The position numbers were made by a program, and so were the translations under genes. A stretch of DNA of 64,000 nt from Paenimyroides viscosum. Its GTDB lineage: Bacteria > Bacteroidota > Bacteroidia > Flavobacteriales > Flavobacteriaceae. The notes below the pieces were generated by a model that was not told the origin of the DNA, did not search any database, and was given only the letters and a program-made list of their open reading frames with translations. Location: positions 1 through 64,000 of the forward strand of contig NZ_RQTJ01000001.1 in assembly GCF_003858535.1 (NCBI RefSeq), read 5' to 3'. Shown one piece after another: positions 34,918 to 44,931 of this stretch. Within the stretch, counting starts at the first letter, position 1; each line of letters starts with the position of its first letter.

Positions 34918-35032
34918 GTTTTATAGGTAGTTGTAATTTATTACTTTTTTTTAGTGATACAAACAGTAACAATTTATAATAAGTAGTATCTTGTTCACTT
35001 AAATAAAAAACCAAAAAAGAACATTTAACTTA

Positions 35033-36493
35033 ATGATTAACTATTATATTGTTTTAGAGATTCCTAACTTTTCTAACGAAACGGTCATAAAAAAGGCATA
35101 TAGAACAATGTCTAAAAAATACCATCCCGATGTAAATAGTGATCCATTTGCAAGTGCTTACTTTCAAAAAATAAACGAAGCGTATAATTTTTTAATGGAT
35201 GATAACAAACGGATGTTGTTACATCAATTTTTAACGTATCAGCAACCTAATCAACCTAAAACAAATACGCATCAACCACAATACCAACAAAAAACAGAAC
35301 CTGAAACAGTTAATTTAAAACCTAATATCGAAGTATTTTATTGCGATCGTAAAAGTTTCTCATTGAACGATTATATTTCTGTGCATTGGCAAGTTAGTAA
35401 TTGTAAATCTGTAAAAATAAATGTGTTTGGTGATGTTTTGTTGCAAGGATCGCAATATTATCAAGTTACAAAATTTGTTAACGAATTAAAGATTGAGCTG
35501 GAAGTTTTAGGTTTTGATGACAAAATTTATACAAGTACAATTGTTCTACCTTATTTTAATGAAATTCCTGCTCGCAAAGCATATCACCAAATGGTATCAA
35601 ATGATCCAAAAACAAAAGAAATTCATTTTAGAAGCGAACGTATTTTTCATTCACATTCGCGCATTAGTAGGTTAACATTTGTAAATAGAATAATTGTTTT
35701 AACCGTTTTGCTGTTGCTTTCTTTTATTGGTTTTATGCATGCCGATTTTCCGCACTTTTACTTTATTATTGTTTGTGCTTTAATTGCAGGTATGTGGGTG
35801 CAATTTGTTAAACGCTATCACGATTTAATTCCTATAAATAAAACCAATTACAGTTCAATTTTTGGTGTTGCAAAAGATTTATTCTTTACAGATAGTGTAA
35901 AAACCATTAATAAGTTCGGGATGTATCCAGAACAAGAACAACTCAGTTTTTTTCGTTGGGTAAAATCTTACTTTGTGAAATTTAACAAGGAACGAACAAT
36001 TATTGAAAAAGCTTCGGTATTATTTTTTGGTCTTGTAATGTTGTGTTACAGCTACCAAAGCATAAGGAATTATAATGAGTTTGAAATTTATTTAACCAAT
36101 AACCGTGTGGATGTTAACCGCGTTCAAAGTAAAAGTTCATCATACGATGTTTACCAACTACAATTTGATAACAGTATATGGATTGATGTTACCCAAAACG
36201 AGTATTATGCGGTTGTTGAAAAACAATTTGATTCATTTTTAATTGGTGTTACTAATGATAATGAAATTAAATATGTAAAGGCTATTAATGCTGAAAAGAA
36301 AAGTTCACAAAAGTTAGGAACAGGTCTTATGAGCAATGCCAATCCGTTAATACTTATTTTAGCTTTAATGTTTTTAGGACAAATTTATGTATTAACCCAA
36401 TTTAAACAAGCAGACGAAAAGTTTTATGGCTCCATTTATTTAGGCTTTACCATTTTTGTTTACATTGTTATTCTTGTAGGATACTTAATGTAA
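35033..36493 (+). CDS. J-domain membrane protein
   Basis: A 486-residue protein. Residues 1-65 are a J domain with the HPD motif at 31-33 (KKYHPDVNSD). A Gln/Pro linker follows, then a beta-rich region (about 98-180), and several membrane segments (about 220-260, 325-345, 435-455 and 463-485). J domains stimulate DnaK/Hsp70. The membrane-bound form suggests recruitment of DnaK to the inner membrane. The rest of the protein is not recognised. Confidence 0.82.
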   Translation: MINYYIVLEIPNFSNETVIKKAYRTMSKKYHPDVNSDPFASAYFQKINEAYNFLMDDNKRMLLHQFLTYQQPNQPKTNTHQPQYQQKTEPETVNLKPNIEVFYCDRKSFSLNDYISVHWQVSNCKSVKINVFGDVLLQGSQYYQVTKFVNELKIELEVLGFDDKIYTSTIVLPYFNEIPARKAYHQMVSNDPKTKEIHFRSERIFHSHSRISRLTFVNRIIVLTVLLLLSFIGFMHADFPHFYFIIVCALIAGMWVQFVKRYHDLIPINKTNYSSIFGVAKDLFFTDSVKTINKFGMYPEQEQLSFFRWVKSYFVKFNKERTIIEKASVLFFGLVMLCYSYQSIRNYNEFEIYLTNNRVDVNRVQSKSSSYDVYQLQFDNSIWIDVTQNEYYAVVEKQFDSFLIGVTNDNEIKYVKAINAEKKSSQKLGTGLMSNANPLILILALMFLGQIYVLTQFKQADEKFYGSIYLGFTIFVYIVILVGYLM

Positions 36494-36516
36494 TAGACAA
36501 CGGATAGCTTTATAAA

Positions 36517-37197
36517 TTAAAATTTCTTTTTAAAAGGAATCATGTAACTAACGGTGTAACCAAAACCAACACCAATATTTCCGCTGTATTTTTGATCGAA
36601 ACCTGGGTAGTAAAGATTTTCAAAACCTTCTGGTTGTGTTTGATAAACCAATCCTTTTAAACGAACATTCATACCAATGTACAAATTGTTAGCAACTTCG
36701 GCTTTAATTCCCACCACAAGTTCTAACCAATGTGCCATTAATCCGGTAGTTTTTAAGTTAGGATACTGCATTTCTTCATCAAAATACGCATTTCCGGTAT
36801 TCACTCGATAACTGTGAAGGGTTTGGTTATGATAACTTAAGCCATAACGTCCGCCAACGTAAATTAAATTATCCATGTCTAACCAATTTTGATGAAAGTT
36901 TTTATCGGCACCAATTTTTAAAAACATTCCGCTGGTTGTATAAGTAAGCTGATCGTCTTCTTTAAAACGATCTTCAAAACCGGCTTCAGCAGCTATATAC
37001 CATTTTTTGTTGTAGCGGTAATCAGCATTAATTTCAAAACCTGTATAATTTTTATCCCAAAAATTGCGCGATGCTTTTACCAAATCGGTTCCTATGCGAA
37101 GTACGTAAACATCGGGATAAATTTTCTGAGGTACATCTTGGGCAAATACATTTGTACAGCCTAAAATTAAACTAATAATAAAGCTGAATGTGCGCAT
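36517..37197 (-). CDS. Outer-membrane-type DUF6048 protein
   Basis: A 226-residue protein with a signal peptide (MRTFSFIISLILGCTNVFA) and amphipathic strands ending YTVSYMIPFKKKF, as in a small beta-barrel or outer-membrane protein. I recall the family as DUF6048, usually beside a DUF6452 lipoprotein. The longer frame to 37326 would lie in the preceding gene, and the ATG at 37197 gives the signal peptide. It overlaps the DUF6452 gene by 26 nt, so the two are co-transcribed. Confidence 0.82.
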   Translation of the reverse strand: MRTFSFIISLILGCTNVFAQDVPQKIYPDVYVLRIGTDLVKASRNFWDKNYTGFEINADYRYNKKWYIAAEAGFEDRFKEDDQLTYTTSGMFLKIGADKNFHQNWLDMDNLIYVGGRYGLSYHNQTLHSYRVNTGNAYFDEEMQYPNLKTTGLMAHWLELVVGIKAEVANNLYIGMNVRLKGLVYQTQPEGFENLYYPGFDQKYSGNIGVGFGYTVSYMIPFKKKF

Positions 37198-37666
37198 TGT
37201 TGGTATTTGAAATTTCGTTTGTAATTTTATAAATACTTTGTATCCACGAAGTAGCTGAAGTATTTGATGTTTTAACCGCATTAAAATCGTGAAAAATAGT
37301 TTTATAACCACACGCTTTAGAAACATATAAAGCTTCGGGTGTATAATTAAACTTTAGCTGATCTTTTCTCAAAAGGGTATCATTGTTTGCTGTTGGTATG
37401 TATAACACTAAATCCCAAACGGTTTCTGTAGTATTTATTTGTAATGGCAAATCAATTTTAGACCTGTTATAAAAAAACAATGTGTCTTTAAAATCTTGTG
37501 CAATAATTGCTATTTTAACAGCCGATTTTAAATTTTCGGTTTCTAAACGATCGTATAAATCAATAACCACATTGGGCGTTACCGATTCACCACCGTCACA
37601 AATATCGTCTTTTTCACAAGCCGATAAACTTAATGCAAGCAAGCCTACAAACCAAATTTTCCTCAT
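37172..37666 (-). CDS. DUF6452 lipoprotein
   Basis: A 164-residue protein with a lipoprotein signal MRKIWFVGLLALSLSAC (lipobox Cys17) followed by EKDDICDGG with a further Cys. The body has the strands expected of DUF6452 and a late SKACG motif. The function is unknown. It is first of a pair with the DUF6048 gene, and rlmD lies upstream on the same strand, an arrangement I recall as common in flavobacteria. Confidence 0.82.
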   Translation of the reverse strand: MRKIWFVGLLALSLSACEKDDICDGGESVTPNVVIDLYDRLETENLKSAVKIAIIAQDFKDTLFFYNRSKIDLPLQINTTETVWDLVLYIPTANNDTLLRKDQLKFNYTPEALYVSKACGYKTIFHDFNAVKTSNTSATSWIQSIYKITNEISNTNNAHIQLYY

Positions 37667-37742
37667 ACCATTTTTAATAGACCGTAAAAGTACAAAATCA
37701 TTTTGTAAAAAAAGAGCAGCGATAAAGCTGCTCTTGTAAATT

Positions 37743-39155
37743 TTATTTTTTTTCTAACAAAACCACATTTTCTACGTGGTGCGTTTGCGGAAACATATCA
37801 ACAGGTCTTACTCGAACCACTTTATACATTTCGTCCATTAAAGCTAAATCGCGTGCTTGCGTTGCCGAATTACAGCTTACATAAACTACACGTTCCGGAG
37901 CAATTTTTAAAATTTGCGCTACAACATCTTTATGCATTCCATCACGAGGCGGGTCGGTAATAATTACATCAGGCTGACCGTGTTCTTCAATGAAAGCATC
38001 GTTAAAAACGTTTTTCATATCGCCCACAAAGAACTCGCAATTGGTAATATTGTTACGTTCGGCATTTACTTTTGCATCGGCAATTGCTTCAGGAACAGCT
38101 TCAACACCAATCACTTTTTTTGCATTTTTCGATACAAACTGCGCAATGGTTCCGGTACCTGTATATAAATCATAAACCAGTTCGTTGCCTGTTAAACCAG
38201 CAAAATCTCTAGTAATACTGTATAATTCGTATGCTTGATCTGAATTGGTTTGATAGAACGATTTTGCATTAATACTAAATTTCAATCCTTCCATTTCTTC
38301 CAAAATATAATCGCGACCGTGGTAACAAATTACGTTTTGATCGTAAATAGTATCGTTCAATTTGCTGTTAATTACATATTGAAGCGATGTAATTTCTGGG
38401 AAACGATTCTTTAAGAACTCAAGCAACAATTCACGTTTTTGCTTATCTTCTTTAAAAAACTGAATCAACACCATAATTTCGCCTGTTGATGCTGTTCTAA
38501 TCATTAACGTACGCAAGAAACCAGTAGTTTCGCGAGGATTGAAAAATTCTAAACCATTTGCATTCGCAAAATCACGAATTTCATTGCGTATTGCGTTAGA
38601 AGGATCTTGTTGAAGATAACATTTTTTGATATCTAAAATTTTATCCCACATTTTAGGAATATGAAAACCAAGTGCATTTTCTTTACCTAATTCTTCGCCC
38701 GATTTAATTTCATCATCAGTTAACCAACGAGCGTTAGAGAAGGAAAATTCCATTTTATTGCGGTAGAAAAATTGTTCTTTCGATCCTAAAATAGGTTCAA
38801 ATTCAGGAAGATCAATCTTTCCAATTCTCTTTAAATTATTTTCAACCTCTTGGTGTTTGTATCCCAATTGAAATTCATAACCCATGTTCTGCCATTTGCA
38901 GCCACCACAAGATCCAAAATGCTCACAAACAGGTTCTACGCGTTGTGCAGATAATTTGTGAAAAGCAACTGCTTTACCTTCAAAATAAGCCTTACGCTTT
39001 TTAAAAGTTTGAACATCTACCACATCACCCGGAACAACATTCGGAATAAAAATTATTTTACCATCGGGAGCTTTTGCTACCGATACGCCTTTTGCGCCTG
39101 CATCAAGGACTTCTACGTTTTCGAATACGATTTTATCAGTTTTTTTTCGTGCCAT
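37743..39155 (-). CDS. rlmD: 23S rRNA (uracil1939-C5)-methyltransferase RlmD
   Basis: A 470-residue class I methyltransferase. The TRAM domain covers residues 1-65. Iron-sulfur Cys are C77, C83 and C86 (CEHFGSCGGC) with a fourth in KKCYLQ. The SAM site is YDLYTGTG, then the TDPPRDG motif, and the nucleophile Cys428 is in YVSCNSAT. It methylates U1939 of 23S rRNA; related enzymes modify U747. A TATTTTTG box lies 4 nt before the ATG, so the mRNA should be leaderless. Confidence 0.92.
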   Translation of the reverse strand: MARKKTDKIVFENVEVLDAGAKGVSVAKAPDGKIIFIPNVVPGDVVDVQTFKKRKAYFEGKAVAFHKLSAQRVEPVCEHFGSCGGCKWQNMGYEFQLGYKHQEVENNLKRIGKIDLPEFEPILGSKEQFFYRNKMEFSFSNARWLTDDEIKSGEELGKENALGFHIPKMWDKILDIKKCYLQQDPSNAIRNEIRDFANANGLEFFNPRETTGFLRTLMIRTASTGEIMVLIQFFKEDKQKRELLLEFLKNRFPEITSLQYVINSKLNDTIYDQNVICYHGRDYILEEMEGLKFSINAKSFYQTNSDQAYELYSITRDFAGLTGNELVYDLYTGTGTIAQFVSKNAKKVIGVEAVPEAIADAKVNAERNNITNCEFFVGDMKNVFNDAFIEEHGQPDVIITDPPRDGMHKDVVAQILKIAPERVVYVSCNSATQARDLALMDEMYKVVRVRPVDMFPQTHHVENVVLLEKK

Positions 39156-39159
39156 GCTG

Positions 39160-39167
39160 CAAAAATA
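39160..39167 (-). promoter_or_regulatory. -7 box (TATTTTTG), leaderless start of rlmD
   Basis: On the minus strand TATTTTTG is followed by CAGC and the ATG at 39155, the same geometry as for smpB and the ClC gene. Confidence 0.6.
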
Positions 39168-39329
39168 CTAATTGTTTGTCTAAAATTTTAATGTAGCTGT
39201 TATTTAGATTGTTTATAAAATTAACTCTTAATGTTTTTATAAAATTTCTATTTTTAGTACCTTGCACCTTTGGATGATTTCTCTCCGTTAAGAAGGAATT
39301 GCTTATTTTAAATTTATAAACTAATAATA

Positions 39330-40565
39330 ATGAGTAGTTTATTAACAAGTAACGATGCAATTGCATTAGAAGAAAAATACGGAGCACATAATTACCATCC
39401 GCTTCCGGTAGTACTAACAAAAGGAGAAGGTGTTTATGTTTGGGATGTTGAAGGTAAGAAATACTATGATTTTTTGTCGGCATATTCGGCAGTAAACCAA
39501 GGACATTGTCATCCAAAATTGGTTGCAGCTTTAACAAATCAGGCACAACAGCTTACACTTACTTCACGTGCATTTTATAATGATAAATTAGGCGTTTACG
39601 AAGAAAAAATCACCAAATTATTTGGTTTTGATAAAGTTTTACCAATGAATTCTGGTGCAGAAGCTGTGGAAACAGCTATTAAATTAACCAGAAAATGGGC
39701 TTACGAAGTAAAAAAAATTAAGGAAGAAGAAGCGGTAATCGTTGTTTGTGAAAATAATTTTCACGGACGTACAACTACAATTATTTCTTTTTCAAACGAT
39801 CAGGACGCTCGTAAAAACTATGGTCCTTATACCGAAGGATTTGCGCGTATTCCTTATAATGATATCAATGCTTTAAAAAGTGTTTTAGCTAATAAAAACG
39901 TTGCAGGATTTTTAGTTGAACCTATTCAGGGCGAAGCTGGTGTATTTGTTCCGGATAGCGGATATTTATCGGCAGCGTTTGAATTGTGTAAGCAAAATAA
40001 TGTGTTGTTTATTGCAGATGAAGTACAAACAGGAATTGCACGTACAGGTAGAATGTTGGCAGTTGATCACGAGAACATTAAACCAGATGTATTGATTTTA
40101 GGTAAAGCATTATCTGGTGGAATGTATCCGGTTTCGGCTGTTTTGGCAGACGATGAAATAATGAATGTAATTAAACCGGGGCAACATGGATCTACTTTCG
40201 GAGGAAATCCTTTAGCAGCCGCAGTTGCAATGGCAGCTTTAGATATTGTACTTGATGAAAAATTGGCTGAAAATGCCGAAAGGTTAGGAGCAATGTTCAG
40301 AGAGCGTTTAAATGATTTCATTCAAACATCGAACATTTGTTCGCTTGTACGTGGAAAAGGATTGTTAAATGCGATTTTAATTAACGATACCGAAGACAGC
40401 GATACCGCTTGGAATATTTGTTTACGCTTACGCGATAAAGGATTGCTTGCAAAACCAACACATGGTAACATTATTCGTTTTGCACCACCCTTGGTTATGA
40501 ACGAAGAACAATTATTAGATTGTGTTAGAATTATTACAGAAACGTTGAAAGAGTTTGAAAAATAA
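39330..40565 (+). CDS. rocD: Ornithine--oxo-acid transaminase RocD
   Basis: A 411-residue fold-type I PLP enzyme (class III aminotransferase). The PLP Lys is K259 in LGKALSGG, the Asp of IADEVQTG lies at 230, and [10 protein letters not shown] lies near 107. The N-terminal [12 protein letters not shown] block is typical of ornithine transaminases. It converts ornithine and 2-oxoglutarate to glutamate semialdehyde and glutamate. The gene stands alone and ends in a GAAA-tetraloop terminator. Confidence 0.95.
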   Translation: MSSLLTSNDAIALEEKYGAHNYHPLPVVLTKGEGVYVWDVEGKKYYDFLSAYSAVNQGHCHPKLVAALTNQAQQLTLTSRAFYNDKLGVYEEKITKLFGFDKVLPMNSGAEAVETAIKLTRKWAYEVKKIKEEEAVIVVCENNFHGRTTTIISFSNDQDARKNYGPYTEGFARIPYNDINALKSVLANKNVAGFLVEPIQGEAGVFVPDSGYLSAAFELCKQNNVLFIADEVQTGIARTGRMLAVDHENIKPDVLILGKALSGGMYPVSAVLADDEIMNVIKPGQHGSTFGGNPLAAAVAMAALDIVLDEKLAENAERLGAMFRERLNDFIQTSNICSLVRGKGLLNAILINDTEDSDTAWNICLRLRDKGLLAKPTHGNIIRFAPPLVMNEEQLLDCVRIITETLKEFEK

Positions 40566-40576
40566 GATAAAATAAG

Positions 40577-40598
40577 AAAAGAGGCGAAAGCCTCTTTT
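40577..40598. terminator. Terminator with GAAA tetraloop
   Basis: AAAAGAGGC-GAAA-GCCTCTTTT followed by T. It lies between rocD and the convergent acetyltransferase-like gene and can serve both. Confidence 0.9.
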
Positions 40599-40599
40599 T

Positions 40600-41757
40600 T
40601 TATTTTAATATCTTATGTAATTCTACTGGTTTTGAAGTATCGAAATGATATCGGTAGGTTCTTAATTTCCTGCTTAAATCTGCTCCTAAGCTTTTAGCTA
40701 CATTAATCATTTTTGGATTAAAATCGCCAATCCATTGCATTTCATAATCGGTGTAAGACAATTCTTTATCCATTATTTTTTGACCTTCAATCATCATATA
40801 ATTATCTACGCCTTTACCTTGCCATTCAGGAACCACTCCAAAAGCAATGCCTATAATACGTTTGCTTTTATTGAAGGTTTTGTGCCACATAAATTTAAGT
40901 TTGTGAAAAATATCAAATTTTCCGTTCAAGTGCTTAAAGTACTGGTTTAAATCGGGTAAGTTCAACCAAAAAGCAACAGGTTCATCTTTATAGTACACAA
41001 ACCATACAATTTTTGGGTCAATAACGGGTTTCATTGTTTTAAAAATCAATTTTCCTTGTGATAACGAAATATCTTTACCACCACCATGGCTTGCCCATGC
41101 TTTATTATAGATCGAAACAAAATCTGCAACATATTTATCTAAATTTTTAAGGTTTAAATATTCGGCTCTGAAATTTTTGTCTTGCGCAATATGTTCGTGA
41201 CGTTCATGCAATTTAGGTGTTAACTGGTGATTTATAGCAACCGAAAAGCATTCCTGATTAAAATAGGTTTTAAAACCATATTTTTCGAACAAATCAATAT
41301 AATACGGGAAATTATAGTTCATATTGTACAAAGGTTCATAAAAACCTTCAATCAGCAAGCCCCACCATTGGTCACGTTCACCAAAATTTATCGGTCCGTC
41401 CATGGTTTCCATATTATGCTGTTTCAACCATTCTTTTGCTTGATCAAACAAATAATTTGCTGCAGTTTGATCATTAATACATTCAAAAAAACCAATACCA
41501 CCAACAGCCGCTTTTCCTTCGTATTTAGGATTTACAAAAGCAGCAATTCTTCCAATCATTTCATTGTTTGCGTTAAACAAATTCCAGCGAATGGCTTTAC
41601 CGCCGCGTTTAAAAAGCTTGTTCTTTTCTAGATCGAAAACTTTCTCAATGTCCTGATTTAAAGGTTGAATCCAATTTTTATCATCTTGATATAATTTTAC
41701 CGGAAAATCTAAAAATTGTTTGCGCGTTTTATTGTTTTTAACTTCTACTGTGTACAT
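40600..41757 (-). CDS. GNAT-like acyltransferase of unknown substrate
   Basis: A 385-residue cytosolic protein. The first third begins MYTVEVKNNKTRKQFLDFP and contains FNANNEMIGRIAAFVNP, a beta-hairpin like a GNAT N-terminus. The conserved middle GPINFGERDQWWGLLIEGF (19 residues) and the late EWQGKGVDNYMM acyl-CoA loop place it in a Bacteroidota family annotated as GNAT or hypothetical. The substrate is unknown. The ATG at 41757 is chosen because the upstream TTG lies in the promoter box TACATTTG. Confidence 0.75.
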   Translation of the reverse strand: MYTVEVKNNKTRKQFLDFPVKLYQDDKNWIQPLNQDIEKVFDLEKNKLFKRGGKAIRWNLFNANNEMIGRIAAFVNPKYEGKAAVGGIGFFECINDQTAANYLFDQAKEWLKQHNMETMDGPINFGERDQWWGLLIEGFYEPLYNMNYNFPYYIDLFEKYGFKTYFNQECFSVAINHQLTPKLHERHEHIAQDKNFRAEYLNLKNLDKYVADFVSIYNKAWASHGGGKDISLSQGKLIFKTMKPVIDPKIVWFVYYKDEPVAFWLNLPDLNQYFKHLNGKFDIFHKLKFMWHKTFNKSKRIIGIAFGVVPEWQGKGVDNYMMIEGQKIMDKELSYTDYEMQWIGDFNPKMINVAKSLGADLSRKLRTYRYHFDTSKPVELHKILK

Positions 41758-41775
41758 AACCGTGAATAAGCAAAG

Positions 41776-41783
41776 CAAATGTA
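41776..41783 (-). promoter_or_regulatory. -7 box (TACATTTG)
   Basis: TACATTTG on the minus strand ends 18 nt before the ATG at 41757. Its TTG explains a false 7-codon extension. Confidence 0.55.
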
Positions 41784-41808
41784 CAAAAAGTTTGCGAGGT
41801 TGATTTGC

Positions 41809-43500
41809 TTAAAAAGCAGGATCTACCTGAAAAGAAACCCATTCTTTTGTTATTGGATGAAAAAATTCCAGTGTATGTGCGTGCAAATGTAAACGGTTTG
41901 CTTTTGTTCCATACAAATCATCGCCTTTAATAGGTGCGTTTAACCCTAAATTATGTGCAGAATGTACACGTAATTGATGCGTTCTGCCTGTTATTGGAAA
42001 ATATTGAATTCGGGTTGAATTTTCGGTTTTCGATAATACTTTAAATTCTGTAATGCCCATTTTTCCATAGTCATAACATACAACTTGTCGTGGACGATCG
42101 TCTAAATCAACACGTAAAGGCAGTTCAATTTTTCCAGAATCTAATTCAATTACACCATCTAACAAAGCAATATAACTTTTTTTAACCTTGCGTTTTATAA
42201 ACTGTTTTTGAAGATTTTCGTGCGTATCTTTATTTTTGGCAAGAACCATTAACCCGGAAGTGGACATATCTAACCTGTGTACAATTAACGGACCTGTTGC
42301 CTGCGGATACCTATTTTTTATACGCTCATACACCGAATCGGTGATATTGATGCCCGGAACCGATAAAAATTCGGCAGGTTTGTTGATAACCACAAGATAA
42401 GCATCGTCGTAAACAATTTCCAGTTCTTTATCTTTTGCCGGATTTTGTAAAAACGGATTTTCATCTACCTGCAATCCTTTCAACATGTGACTTAAAATTG
42501 GCTCGCATTTTCCCCAGCACGACGGATAAAACTGCTTGTGTTTGCGTACTTCGGATTTTGGCGATTGTCCCCACCAGAATTCAGCCAAAGCAATGGGTTT
42601 TAAATTATTTTTGTACGCATACTGAAATAATTTTGGCGCGCAACATTCGCCAGCACCAGCAGGAGGTTGGGAGTGAAGTGCTGTTTTAAAAATATCGAGC
42701 AATGATTTTTCTTCACTTTCGGCATTTAAAAAAGTGTAATTTGTAAATAGCCAGTTTTGTAATGCGTTCGACTTTGTTTTGCGAAGATTTTTTAATATTT
42801 CTATTTGATCTGTTAAGATTGAAATTTCTTTTTTGATCGAATTTATTTCTGTTTCAAAAGTATTGGTTAATTCCTTCAGCAAATGTTTGTCATACAAACT
42901 CTGTTTGATTAAATCAGCTTCAAATTTTTGGTATTCTTCAATTGAAAGTATTTCCTTTTTTAAGGCACGATCTTGTTTTCGTAATTGTTTATTGATTTTT
43001 ATTTTTTCTTTAAAAGAATCAATTTCTAATCCCGCAATTATTTTTAAATCAGTAAGTTTTTTTTGATCATTTTTTAAATCAGAATTATTTTCCAATGTTT
43101 CAATTTCACGGTTTATGGCATTTAACTCATCTTCTTTCCGTAAAAAATAACTGTTATCTGTAAGCATATCAAAAACAGGCGGAACAAAAAATGCAACCGA
43201 ATTACTATTTGCTAGTTTGCCAGAGTAAGCAGCTAAAAAACCTATTTTGCCTTTATTTTCAACAACTAAAACTCCAAACATTTTACCAATTGGTGCTAAA
43301 TTATTCGTTGTATGTAAACCGAAATTATGTTGTAAATCATCTGTTTTTTCTAAGAAATACTGTACTTGTTCAGCAGCAATTTCACACAAAGGATGCACAT
43401 CATAATAAAACGGAAAATTTAATTTTGCAGGTAATTTTATCTGTGATACATCTTTTTTAAAAGAAATAAAACAAGGTGATTCTGCTGAATTTATATTCAT
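41809..43500 (-). CDS. RluA-family pseudouridine synthase with long N-terminal extension
   Basis: A 563-residue protein. The C-terminal 230 residues are an RluA-type synthase with the catalytic Asp411 in HRLDMSTSG and the GRTHQLRVH motif. The N-terminal 330 residues hold a mixed domain and a long Lys/Glu coiled coil (about 120-260). A CCAP segment (AGECCAPKL) and a CWG site lie near 290-330. This long form is, as I recall, common in Bacteroidota. The RNA target is unknown; RluA relatives modify 23S rRNA or tRNA. Confidence 0.88.
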   Translation of the reverse strand: MNINSAESPCFISFKKDVSQIKLPAKLNFPFYYDVHPLCEIAAEQVQYFLEKTDDLQHNFGLHTTNNLAPIGKMFGVLVVENKGKIGFLAAYSGKLANSNSVAFFVPPVFDMLTDNSYFLRKEDELNAINREIETLENNSDLKNDQKKLTDLKIIAGLEIDSFKEKIKINKQLRKQDRALKKEILSIEEYQKFEADLIKQSLYDKHLLKELTNTFETEINSIKKEISILTDQIEILKNLRKTKSNALQNWLFTNYTFLNAESEEKSLLDIFKTALHSQPPAGAGECCAPKLFQYAYKNNLKPIALAEFWWGQSPKSEVRKHKQFYPSCWGKCEPILSHMLKGLQVDENPFLQNPAKDKELEIVYDDAYLVVINKPAEFLSVPGINITDSVYERIKNRYPQATGPLIVHRLDMSTSGLMVLAKNKDTHENLQKQFIKRKVKKSYIALLDGVIELDSGKIELPLRVDLDDRPRQVVCYDYGKMGITEFKVLSKTENSTRIQYFPITGRTHQLRVHSAHNLGLNAPIKGDDLYGTKANRLHLHAHTLEFFHPITKEWVSFQVDPAF

Positions 43501-43575
43501 GTAAAAATTAGTTAAATGTCTGAATTGTGCAATTATTTGCGTTTTTTTGAAACTGTTTACAACGGTAAATAGCCG

Positions 43576-43583
43576 TATATTTG
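43576..43583 (+). promoter_or_regulatory. -7 box (TATATTTG)
   Basis: TATATTTG lies 17 nt before the ATG of the DUF983 gene at 43601. Confidence 0.6.
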
Positions 43584-43600
43584 TACAAAATTAATAAGAA

Positions 43601-43960
43601 ATGTCTTACGTAAGTAAAGTTTTAGATGGTACTTGTCCTAAATGTGGCGGAACAAAAGTTTTTAAAGCAAAAGGGAATCCGTTTTTGTTTAAAATGCCGG
43701 TTATGAATGAGCGATGTTCAAAATGCAATTACTCATTTCATCGTGAACCTGGGTTTTACTTTGGCGGTATGTACATGAGTTATGCTTTAACGGTTGCAGA
43801 AATGGTAGCAGTTTTTGTTTTGGGATTATTGTTCAACGTAGGTTTTTTAAGTATTTTCTTAGCGGTTGTTTTAGTTGTACTGTTATTATCTACATTTAAT
43901 TACCGTATGTCGCGCTTAATGTGGTTAAATTTATTTTTTAAAGAAGAAGATGAACTTTAA
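43601..43960 (+). CDS. DUF983 membrane protein with zinc-ribbon-like Cys pairs
   Basis: A 119-residue protein. Two Cys pairs, CPKCGG (residues 11-16) and CSKCNY (near 36-41), form a likely zinc ribbon. HREPGFYFGGMYMSYA follows, then two membrane helices (about 60-80 and 82-100). This is the DUF983 pattern; the function is unknown. It stops 3 nt before the convergent AraC-type gene ends. Confidence 0.9.
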   Translation: MSYVSKVLDGTCPKCGGTKVFKAKGNPFLFKMPVMNERCSKCNYSFHREPGFYFGGMYMSYALTVAEMVAVFVLGLLFNVGFLSIFLAVVLVVLLLSTFNYRMSRLMWLNLFFKEEDEL

Positions 43961-43963
43961 AAG

Positions 43964-44848
43964 TTATGATTCTTTCCTATAGCTTTTTCTAAAATCGGAA
44001 GCAGTAATAGTAACGTATTTTTTAAACAATCGCGAAAAATAAGTATAATCTGTAAAACCTAAATCTAAAGCAATTTCATTTAAGGTTTTATCGGTATAAA
44101 GTAACTGTCGTTTAGCTTCTAAAACAATTCGTTCGGTTATAATTTCGGTAGTTGTTTTATGGGTGATAGACTTAACTATTCTGTTTAAGTGTTTTTGTGT
44201 AATATTCAATAAATCAGCATATTCGGTTGCTGATTTTTTTCTAGTAAAATGTTCTTCTAACAGTTTTATGAATTTAGAGAAGACAGATTGATAATGTCTT
44301 AATTCGGTATAATTTATAATACTTTCATGTTCTATAAATCTATTTAAATAAATATAAATTTGAGTGATATATGATAAAATTAATTGCTTCTGTTTCCATT
44401 CATTTTTGTTTGATTCAATTAAAAGCTTCTTAAAAAGATCTTCTATTATTTCACGATTTTCCGTATTCAAATAAATACATTTATCAGAATAACTCGATTC
44501 AAAAAAAGGAAAATCTTTAATAGAATTTGTTACATAAGCCATTTCATAAAAATCTTCGGTATGAAAAAAAATATAGCCCTCAATATCGTCTGAAAGTTCC
44601 CAAGAATGTGTTTGTCCAGGATACAAGAAAAAGACCGATCCTGGTTTAACATCGTATTTTTTAAAATCAATTTCGTGTTTTCCAGATCCATTTATAAACA
44701 AAAAAACAGCATAAAAATTATGTTTGTGAGGCTTTTCAATACGTGTGTGATGTAATTGCAAATGACTGTTAATTGTATTAGTATAAAAAGATACTTCGGA
44801 CTCTTTATTTTTAAAATCATTAATCTTTAACAGTTTTATATCAGACAT
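43964..44848 (-). CDS. AraC-family transcriptional regulator
   Basis: A 294-residue regulator. The N-terminal 130 residues form a cupin-like effector domain (HNFYAVFLFINGSGKHEIDF, with GSVFFLYPGQTHSW as the second strand set). The C-terminal 100 residues carry two helix-turn-helix units, the second in LNEIALDLGFTDYTYFSRLF (20 residues). It is divergent from an ABC exporter, and a palindrome lies between their promoters, so it may control the exporter. The effector is unknown. Confidence 0.9.
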   Translation of the reverse strand: MSDIKLLKINDFKNKESEVSFYTNTINSHLQLHHTRIEKPHKHNFYAVFLFINGSGKHEIDFKKYDVKPGSVFFLYPGQTHSWELSDDIEGYIFFHTEDFYEMAYVTNSIKDFPFFESSYSDKCIYLNTENREIIEDLFKKLLIESNKNEWKQKQLILSYITQIYIYLNRFIEHESIINYTELRHYQSVFSKFIKLLEEHFTRKKSATEYADLLNITQKHLNRIVKSITHKTTTEIITERIVLEAKRQLLYTDKTLNEIALDLGFTDYTYFSRLFKKYVTITASDFRKSYRKES

Positions 44849-44882
44849 TTTTAAAAAATATTTGTGTAATTAATTAATTATC

Positions 44883-44908
44883 AATACATTTGGTGTATTA
44901 CAAAATTA
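44883..44908. promoter_or_regulatory. Divergent -7 boxes with palindrome AATACA-N5-TGTATT
   Basis: On plus TACATTTG (44885-44892) points to the ABC exporter. On minus TAATTTTG (44901-44908) points to the AraC regulator. The palindrome AATACA-TTTGG-TGTATT (44883-44899) covers the plus box and the likely start region of the minus transcript. A regulator bound there would affect both genes. Confidence 0.5.
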
Positions 44909-44931
44909 AACTTTGTATTTCATATTTATTT

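Noticed and set aside
37198..37326. Longer N-terminus of the DUF6048 protein
   Set aside because: It would lie inside the DUF6452 gene and hide the clear signal peptide that starts at 37197.
43191..43460. Plus-strand frames antisense to the RluA-type gene
   Set aside because: They lie wholly inside a well-supported gene and show Leu/Phe/Gln-rich shadow composition.
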